Source: Photobacterium marinum (GTDB lineage: Bacteria > Pseudomonadota > Gammaproteobacteria > Enterobacterales > Vibrionaceae). Taken from it: a stretch of 64,000 nt of DNA. The translations under genes were made by a program, and so were the position numbers. Below, one piece after another: positions 58,237-64,000 of the stretch (position 1 is its first letter; the number at the start of each line of letters is the position of its first letter). The notes under the pieces are model-generated. The model was not told where the DNA came from and did not search any database. It saw nothing but the letters and a program-made list of their open reading frames with translations. The stretch is from assembly GCF_000331515.1 (NCBI RefSeq), contig NZ_AMZO01000006.1:310001-374000 (forward strand). The letters are read 5' to 3'.

Positions 58237-59898
58237 TTAGACTGTAAACCTGTCGACTAGGGTATAAAGCTCATTGGCACTGCGGTTGAGCTCTTGGCTT
58301 CCTGCGCGGTTTTCGTTGGCAAGCTGAGCTGACTGGTTGCTTTGATCGGATATAACCACGATACGCTGGGATATTTCCTGGCCGACAATGCTCTGTTCTT
58401 CTGTTGCAGTTGCGATCAGTGAGTTCATGTCCATGATGGTATTGATTGACTCCTGAATCTGGATCAGTGCCTCACTGGCTGCGTTGGCTTCTTCTACCGT
58501 GCTGACGCTTCTCTCCTGGCTGGAGTTCATGGCGTTGACCGCTTCATCTGATGCAGATTTCAGTTGATTAATCATTTTGTGAATGTCACCGGTGCTGGCC
58601 TGAGTGCGGCTTGCCAGCTGGCGAACTTCATCGGCAACAACAGCAAACCCGCGACCTTGTTCACCGGCTCGCGCTGCTTCAATGGCTGCGTTCAGTGCCA
58701 GCAGGTTGGTTTGCTCGGCAATGTCCTGAATTACTTCCAGTGACGAAGAGATATTCTTCACATCACCTTCCAGTTTCGAGATAACTTCGTTCGCTTCGGC
58801 TACTTCATTAGCCAGTGCAGTTACTGAGTCTGCGGCAGAGGATACAATACCGTGTGCGTCTTTGGCATTGTCATCGGCTTCTTTCGCTGCTTGTGCCGCC
58901 TGGCTGGCGTTGTTGGAGATCTCATTTGCCGTAGTGGTCATTTCGGTCATTGCAGTGGCAACCTGATCGGTTTCTTCACGCTGACCCGAAGCCAGCTTAT
59001 CTACACGCATGGTGCGTTGAGACATGTTGTTGGTTTCATCGACGACCTGACGACCCACCTGGCTGACATTTTGGATGATGTTCTGCAGGCTGGCTACAAA
59101 GGTATTGAAGTTGTCGCTGAGTTTCGCAAATTCAGGCACGCTGAATTTTTCCATTCGCGCAGTCAGATCGGCGTCGCCGTTGGCAAAGGAACGAATAGAA
59201 GCATCAAATACATCCAGCGGGCGCATGATGCTACGGCTGACAAGTACACCAAAGGCAACGACAACCGTTGTGATAATCAGGAAGATAATAGCAATGGTAG
59301 TAAGGCTCTGACTCAACATGTCAGCGGAGTGATCTTCCATTTGAGCAATCACCGCATCGACATCATCGGTGTAAAAACCGGTACCTATCATCAGATCCCA
59401 CTGTGGCAGGTATACAGAGTAGCTTAGTTTTGGCTGAGGGTTACTCTCTCCCGGTTTGGGAAAATAATAGGTCGTGAAATCACCGGTTTTGGCATTATTG
59501 ACTAGATCCTGGATCAGGTAATTGCCGTGGCTATCCTGAAGGTTCCAGTAGTTTTTACCTATTCCATTGGTATTCTGGCCCATCACCAGTCGGGTACCGT
59601 CAGAGCTGTAACCGAAAATATACCCACTGGTACCAAACTTAATCTGGCTGAGGGTGTTTAATGCTTCTCCTAAAGGGGCGTTTGATTGCATTAATGGCTT
59701 CAGTGCTGACTCAGCAATCTGCATATAAGATTTAAGCTCAGCGCGTTTCATCTCCATCATGCTGGAGCGAGTGGTGTTCATCTGCTCTTGGTTTAGCTTA
59801 TGCGACTCTGAGTAAGTGAAGAACATCATACCCAAGGCCACAACTAATAAGGGGACGATCGACAGCACATATAGTCGGTTACGAATAGTAAGGCTCAT
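58237..59898 (-). CDS. Methyl-accepting chemotaxis protein with single-Cache sensor
   Basis: Membrane helix near residues 8-28; a periplasmic Cache_2-type domain (about 35-185, with [17 protein letters not shown] and [18 protein letters not shown]); a second helix; HAMP ([20 protein letters not shown]); and a signalling domain with [20 protein letters not shown]. 553 residues. The ligand is unknown; related single-Cache receptors sense small organic acids. It has no overlap with neighbours. Confidence 0.93.
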   Translation of the reverse strand: MSLTIRNRLYVLSIVPLLVVALGMMFFTYSESHKLNQEQMNTTRSSMMEMKRAELKSYMQIAESALKPLMQSNAPLGEALNTLSQIKFGTSGYIFGYSSDGTRLVMGQNTNGIGKNYWNLQDSHGNYLIQDLVNNAKTGDFTTYYFPKPGESNPQPKLSYSVYLPQWDLMIGTGFYTDDVDAVIAQMEDHSADMLSQSLTTIAIIFLIITTVVVAFGVLVSRSIMRPLDVFDASIRSFANGDADLTARMEKFSVPEFAKLSDNFNTFVASLQNIIQNVSQVGRQVVDETNNMSQRTMRVDKLASGQREETDQVATAMTEMTTTANEISNNASQAAQAAKEADDNAKDAHGIVSSAADSVTALANEVAEANEVISKLEGDVKNISSSLEVIQDIAEQTNLLALNAAIEAARAGEQGRGFAVVADEVRQLASRTQASTGDIHKMINQLKSASDEAVNAMNSSQERSVSTVEEANAASEALIQIQESINTIMDMNSLIATATEEQSIVGQEISQRIVVISDQSNQSAQLANENRAGSQELNRSANELYTLVDRFTV

Positions 59899-60155
59899 AC
59901 TTTATACTACCTGGTTTGCATATAATGATTATTTTATTTGGAATGTGAATAATTCTCTGTCCGAAGAATACTCAAAACCAGGTTACAGAATTGTGACTTT
60001 TGACCGTTTTGTGACAAAAAAATGCGTGGTCGGATGTTGTGAATGTCAGTAAAAATGCGGACTGAAAAGGAAGTGGTTGATTTTTAATGAAGTGTTAAAA
60101 GTTTGGCGTGGGATTATTTTTTAGATTATTTTACTCTAACTTTTTCTGTAAGGTT

Positions 60156-60177
60156 TGGGGAGATTTGACTCTCCCCA
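60156..60177 (-). terminator. Hairpin after pepE
   Basis: TGGGGAGA pairs with TCTCCCCA, 16 bases after the pepE stop; the T-run on the minus strand is weak. The rest of 59899-60155 is AT-rich and shows no gene. Confidence 0.5.
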
Positions 60178-60192
60178 TATTGTGCTATGAAC

Positions 60193-60924
60193 TTAGCAGC
60201 TGTGCTCCATTAAGAACTGAATATCATCATCGGCATTGAAGTACTCTGCTTCCTGCTGGTTGCGGAACAGCTTCAGTGGTTTGCCGTTGGCTGTGTAGTA
60301 GTGGAGGTGGCCGTCATGTACGTGCAGCATTGTACCTTCTGGAATACCCACCACAATTTCGTGAGGGTTAACTAACAGGAACTCTTCAATGCGTTCATCA
60401 CGGGTTTCACCCATATGACCATCAATCGACGCTTCGATGTAATGCGGATTGATCTGGAACGGGATCAGGTTCAGTGAAGGCAGAACCGCGGCAGTAACAA
60501 TCGGCATGTCGTTAGTCGTGCGGATAGTTGGTGAACCGATGTTGGTACCGGCGCTCCAGCCAATATACAGTTTGTTCTGTTTCAGTACGGCTTTACGAAT
60601 CGGACCGATCAGCCCTTTGTCGTGCAGGGTTTTGTTCAGTACCCAGGTGTTGCCGCCGCTGACCAGAATGCCGTCCGCTTCTTCAATGGCTTTAACTGGA
60701 TCTTCAGCCTGATGGATACCCACAACTTCACAGCCGAAGCGGCCCAGGCTTTCTTGTACCATTTTGGTTCGATCGTCATGGCTTGCACGGATCACTGCAT
60801 ATGGAATGAAGACCAGCTTTTTCACGCCGGTGCGCTCAACCACCCCTTCAATCCAATCAAGGCCGTATTCTAACGGTTTGGTGTTTCCAGGTAGCTGACC
60901 ATTACTAAACAGCATAATGTCCAT
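60193..60924 (-). CDS. pepE: Dipeptidase E (aspartyl dipeptidase)
   Basis: Serine peptidase of family S51 that cleaves Asp-Xaa dipeptides. The nucleophile Ser is in GWSAGTNIGSPTIR; the N-terminus (DIMLFSNGQLPG) and ILVSGGNTWVLNKTLHD match PepE. 243 residues; the ATG at 60924 with AAGGAG upstream is better than a TTG at 60930. It follows dcuC on the same strand by about 90 bases that hold paired hairpins. Dicarboxylate uptake and Asp-dipeptide breakdown would both feed the C4 pool. Confidence 0.9.
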   Translation of the reverse strand: MDIMLFSNGQLPGNTKPLEYGLDWIEGVVERTGVKKLVFIPYAVIRASHDDRTKMVQESLGRFGCEVVGIHQAEDPVKAIEEADGILVSGGNTWVLNKTLHDKGLIGPIRKAVLKQNKLYIGWSAGTNIGSPTIRTTNDMPIVTAAVLPSLNLIPFQINPHYIEASIDGHMGETRDERIEEFLLVNPHEIVVGIPEGTMLHVHDGHLHYYTANGKPLKLFRNQQEAEYFNADDDIQFLMEHSC

Positions 60925-60976
60925 GAACAATACTCCTTTGCATGTGCTAAATCACATGGATTGGTTAATTAACAAG

Positions 60977-61011
60977 ACGTACTTCAGTACGTAAAACGTT
61001 GTGAACGTTTT
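60977..61011 (-). terminator. Tandem hairpins after dcuC
   Basis: AAAACGTT pairs with AACGTTTT, next to ACGTAC/GTACGT. Read on the minus strand they follow the dcuC stop; they may terminate part of the transcripts before pepE. Confidence 0.55.
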
Positions 61012-61016
61012 ATAAA

Positions 61017-62405
61017 TCAAAAACTCATGATGCTGACGATAACGGAGATCACGATCCCGCCCAGCATCGGGATGGCAGTGCGTTTGGCTAGATCAAACGG
61101 TGAGGTATCAGCCACACCGGCAATTGCTACCATGTTTGGCGCAATTGGCGAGATGTTACGGCTCATACCTGCCACGAACTGCATCGGTAACAGCATCATT
61201 ACTGGGGCGATGCCCATTTTGCCCGCAATATCAGGCACCAGGTTGGCGAACGAGAAGAAGGCAGCGTTGCCCGAACCCATCAGGATCGCAGAAGTCATGA
61301 TGATCAATACCATAACTATGGTCATCAGAACTGGGCTGAATCCGGCATTTTCGGCAGCAATAACAATGACATTGATCGCACCGATGGCTTTCAGCCCCTG
61401 AGCGAACGTTTGGCCGGCAACAATAAAGGTGACGACGTTGGCAAACTGACGGCCCATACCATCGAAGAAGTGCTGGATGGAGTCAACGACAGCCATTGCA
61501 CTATGTCGTCGGAAAAATTCGAATACCAGAGTGATAACCAGAGAGACAAACATCGCTGTGGTAACGTCCATCTTAATCGAGGTGATCACTAACTTACTGA
61601 AGGTAAAAATCAGCACCAGCGGGATAACCGGAAGAATGGCGTAAATGGCCGGAGCTTCTTCTTTAGTTTCATCCGAGTTGATCTTCATTTCTTCTGATTC
61701 GCCTAAGTGGCGGTGTTCACTGGCAATATGGCCGTTTTTCAAGTCGAAATGTTTCTGGATGATAATGTGTAGAATTGCTACCACAGCCAGTGCTGCCAGC
61801 GCGACATAGATTTGATAGTCAACCACATAGTCGACAACATCAATGCCGATGATATCGGCAGCAAAGTTAACGTTACCCTGGCCCGGTCCCATTTCAACAG
61901 CCACGGCGGTTGCAATTGGCGCACAGGCAGAAAGACGGCTCAGGCCGACGCTGCGCATCAGTGGGTACAAGGTAACCATCAGCAATACACCCAACCCGGA
62001 AGCGCTGGTGATGAAAATTGACAGGAATTCGCCAATGATGAAACACATTGCCATGAACATGTAAGGCATGTGTTTGATTCGCGCCAGCGGACGGGTTAAT
62101 ACTTTTACCAGAGCTTCAGAAGCACCGATTTCATGCATGTAAACCGCAAAGCCTGCTATGGCCATGATCTTCAGGCCCAGACCGGCGCTTTGGCTGGAGA
62201 AGGTGTTCTTAATGAACTGGAAAATATCCAGCCATTTTGAACCGGTTGAAGATGCTTCCGGCAGCGGAAGATCCTGACCGATCAGGATAGCGGCAATCAT
62301 CAGAACGATACCACCGGCCAAAAGGACAGCCTGTGCTTTGTAGCCTTTAAGGACAAATCTGGCGACAAAAATGGTGACCACCAGAGCAATTAATATAGAT
62401 AGCAT
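61017..62405 (-). CDS. dcuC: Anaerobic C4-dicarboxylate transporter DcuC
   Basis: 462 residues with about 12 hydrophobic segments, equal in length to E. coli DcuC, which exports succinate during fumarate respiration or fermentation. Motifs such as VEMGPGQGNVNFAADI and FVAGMSRNISPIAPNMVAIA fit the family. A weak FNR-like sequence (TTGATAAAAATCTT at 62567) lies about 165 bases upstream. Followed by pepE on the same strand. Confidence 0.9.
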   Translation of the reverse strand: MLSILIALVVTIFVARFVLKGYKAQAVLLAGGIVLMIAAILIGQDLPLPEASSTGSKWLDIFQFIKNTFSSQSAGLGLKIMAIAGFAVYMHEIGASEALVKVLTRPLARIKHMPYMFMAMCFIIGEFLSIFITSASGLGVLLMVTLYPLMRSVGLSRLSACAPIATAVAVEMGPGQGNVNFAADIIGIDVVDYVVDYQIYVALAALAVVAILHIIIQKHFDLKNGHIASEHRHLGESEEMKINSDETKEEAPAIYAILPVIPLVLIFTFSKLVITSIKMDVTTAMFVSLVITLVFEFFRRHSAMAVVDSIQHFFDGMGRQFANVVTFIVAGQTFAQGLKAIGAINVIVIAAENAGFSPVLMTIVMVLIIMTSAILMGSGNAAFFSFANLVPDIAGKMGIAPVMMLLPMQFVAGMSRNISPIAPNMVAIAGVADTSPFDLAKRTAIPMLGGIVISVIVSIMSF

Positions 62406-62709
62406 GTTACCTCGACATTAAGAATGACCAAGAAAGAACAATTGATTGAATGTTTATATTGGGTGAGCAAAGTTTTGCCAGTGATATGTTTTGTTTATCT
62501 GGCTTAAAGCAGAGCGATCGGATGATATTGCTGGGTGCGGGAGAGAATTGTGACGCAGTGTTCAAATTGATAAAAATCTTGATAAATCTAAGATTTCAAA
62601 GAAAAGAACAACTTACGAAAGGCAGTCGGCGGTCAATTGACCGCCGCAATTCGTTACAGAGGAGGGCATGAGTACAAAAACAGGATTTCAACAGGTCTGA
62701 ATATGATTT
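62406..62709. other. Intergenic region with a perfect 20-bp palindrome
   Basis: CGGCGGTCAATTGACCGCCG at 62627-62646 is a perfect palindrome without a T-run. A frame across it (62450-62671) has no ribosome site. The promoter of dcuC should lie here. Confidence 0.6.
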
Positions 62710-63618
62710 CTAATTTAAGCTGTGCAAAAGCGTATTAGCTTTGCTGCTCAGGTGCTCCCTAAGAGCCTGAATTGCAGGACTTAATTGTCTTCTGCTGGCA
62801 CAAATCAGATTGAGGGGGGCGGTTTCTCCCTGCCATTCAGGACATACCCGAACAAGCTTTCCTTCTTCCAGATCTTCAGCAATATCAAGTAATGACTTAT
62901 AGGCAATGCCATGTCCGGCGATTGCCCAGCGTCTAACGGCATCACCATCATTGGCCATTCTGTTACCGGATACATGAACAGACTCTTCAATAGTATCCCG
63001 ATAAAAGTGCCAGCGGGCATGAAGACTGTCGCTTAAGGCGAAGCACAAACAGTTGTGTCGGGTCAGCTGGCCGGGATGCGTCGGAGCACCGAATTTCTCA
63101 AGGTATTCAGGGGAAGCGCACAATACTCGCTGGTTTTTTGCGGCAACAGGTAAGGCTATCAGGCTGGAATCCGGCGGATTGCCGTAACGCAGTGCTATAT
63201 CGACAGGTTGTCGGTACATATCTGCAATACTGTCTGATAGGTGCAACCGTACTGAGAGTTTCGGGTTTTGTTCAATAAACTCATCTATCCACCTGAGCAT
63301 CAGTCGTCGCCCCAAATCTGAGGGCAGAGCGATTTGCAGTAATCCAGTAAGTTCTGACTGACCGCTTTTTACTGAAGCAAAACCGTCTTCAATAGCTTCA
63401 ACGGCCTGTTCGCAGTGGGAGAGAAAAAGCTCACCGTGCGGTGTCAGCCGCAGATTTCGGGTTGAACGGATAAACAGCGCGGTGCCGACTTCGGCTTCCA
63501 GTCGTTTCACTGCTGCGCTGGTGGCGGCCGGTGTTAAGTCCATCTGGCGTGCAGTTTCTGAAAGGCTGCCAAGCCGGGCTGTTTTAATGAAAATCCTGAA
63601 GTCTTGAAGTGCTTTCAT
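62710..63618 (-). CDS. LysR-family transcriptional regulator
   Basis: N-terminal HTH (KALQDFRIFIKTARLGSLSE, TARQMDLTPAATSAAVKRLE) and a substrate-binding domain (SVRLHLSDSIADMYRQPVDI, ALRYGNPPDSSLIALPV). 302 residues from the ATG at 63618; a TTG further upstream (63651) is rejected. Divergent from the Old Yellow Enzyme gene with only about 100 bases between, so it probably regulates that gene, as LysR regulators of this class often do. Confidence 0.88.
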   Translation of the reverse strand: MKALQDFRIFIKTARLGSLSETARQMDLTPAATSAAVKRLEAEVGTALFIRSTRNLRLTPHGELFLSHCEQAVEAIEDGFASVKSGQSELTGLLQIALPSDLGRRLMLRWIDEFIEQNPKLSVRLHLSDSIADMYRQPVDIALRYGNPPDSSLIALPVAAKNQRVLCASPEYLEKFGAPTHPGQLTRHNCLCFALSDSLHARWHFYRDTIEESVHVSGNRMANDGDAVRRWAIAGHGIAYKSLLDIAEDLEEGKLVRVCPEWQGETAPLNLICASRRQLSPAIQALREHLSSKANTLLHSLN

Positions 63619-63723
63619 TTTCAAAATTTTTTTGAAAGTAATTTTTGTCAATCCTAGTTTTTCAAACGGTAGCCGTCAAATAGACTGAGCTCATTCTTAA
63701 AACAGTCATTGAAGGGACTAAAA

Positions 63724-64000
63724 ATGGATTTGCTCAACACTTATCAATTAGCCGATCACAAGTTGGATAATCGCATTGTGATGGCGCCGATGACACGCAG
63801 CCGTACAACTCAACCAGGCAATATTCCTAATCAAATGATGGCGGAGTACTACGTCCAGCGCGCAGGTGCCGGGATGATCATTACCGAAGCAACACAGATT
63901 TCCCCTCAGGGACAGGGATACAGTTTTACCCCAGGCATTCATACCCAGGCACAAATAGAAGGTTGGAAATTGGTTACTGATGCTGTCCATCAAAAAGGTG
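63724..64000 (+). CDS. Old Yellow Enzyme / N-ethylmaleimide reductase-type ene reductase (3' end cut by window)
   Basis: The first 92 residues are visible: [32 protein letters not shown], then [19 protein letters not shown], the FMN-barrel start of the NemA family. The FMN-phosphate region and catalytic residues lie beyond the window. These enzymes reduce activated alkenes and nitro compounds. Divergent LysR gene next to it. Confidence 0.85.
   Translation, partial: MDLLNTYQLADHKLDNRIVMAPMTRSRTTQPGNIPNQMMAEYYVQRAGAGMIITEATQISPQGQGYSFTPGIHTQAQIEGWKLVTDAVHQKG

Noticed and set aside
60941-60958. CRP or FNR site upstream of pepE
   Set aside because: CATGTG-N6-CACATG is palindromic, but its spacing fits neither consensus.
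62450-62671. 73-codon frame across the palindrome upstream of dcuC
   Set aside because: No ribosome site, and the palindrome accounts for its end.

Overview
The window looks like a Vibrionaceae chromosome, most likely Photobacterium or a close relative. This is a family-level inference from the gene content: a dsdC-dsdX-dsdA D-serine locus, periplasmic nitrate reductase, a DASH cryptochrome next to an iron-sulfur photolyase, a DUF3103 protein, several Cache chemoreceptors, GGDEF/HD-GYP proteins and low-to-moderate GC. I found no rRNA, tRNA or CRISPR array.

Layout. 1-5144: 3' part of a nap operon (napA, cut by the window edge, then napG-napH-napB-napC) ending at a strong terminator. 5442-9842: a PAS-PAS-GGDEF cyclase and an overlapping pair made of a membrane protein and a transglutaminase-like DUF3857 protein. 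9843-14973: a structured intergenic segment, a GlxA/AraC-type regulator, two photolyase-family genes and a sugar acetyltransferase. 15128-18154: ptsG, then about 960 bp without genes, then a decayed IS5-family element whose ends are still visible. 18483-24487: a persulfide-dioxygenase-like hydrolase, a chemoreceptor, a thioredoxin-like gene broken by one in-frame stop, a phosphatidylserine-decarboxylase-family gene and a diguanylate cyclase. 24668-30909: a tandem-HD (HD-GYP) protein, an outer-membrane barrel, nupC and an exported katG.

31146-33424 is the most unusual stretch. Two copies of a 79-bp sequence, about 90% identical and exactly 2,200 bp apart, flank a frameshifted tyrosine-integrase remnant and a few very small reading frames on the minus strand, preceded by a perfect CRP-type palindrome. 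The right-hand copy carries the ribosome-binding site and first codons of an intact DEDDh exonuclease gene. The layout reads as a decayed integrative element inserted at the 5' end of that gene.

33413-36487: exonuclease, an HTH regulator, an aldo/keto reductase and uspE. 36685-44002: a tightly coupled cellulose operon (lipoprotein-bcsA-bcsB-bcsZ-TPR protein) without a full-length bcsC, bcsQ or bcsEFG. 44384-46463, divergent from it: an octaheme hydroxylamine-oxidoreductase-like cytochrome with its own NapC/NirT quinol dehydrogenase, which could use nitrite or a related nitrogen oxide made by the nap system. 46563-52596: a DUF3103 protein, a small membrane protein and the dsd locus. 52744-55078: pnuC coupled to a nucleoside phosphorylase, followed by a Crp/Fnr-type regulator. 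55178-64000: small proteins, an alanine/glycine symporter, a second chemoreceptor, pepE, dcuC, a LysR regulator and the divergent start of an Old Yellow Enzyme gene that runs off the window.

Shared themes are anaerobic or microaerobic respiration (nap, hao-like, dcuC), cyclic-di-GMP and surface life (two GGDEF proteins, one HD-GYP protein, PilZ-containing BcsA), chemotaxis, and light or oxidative damage repair (two photolyases, katG, uspE). All functions are read from sequence motifs and family knowledge; no database search was run.
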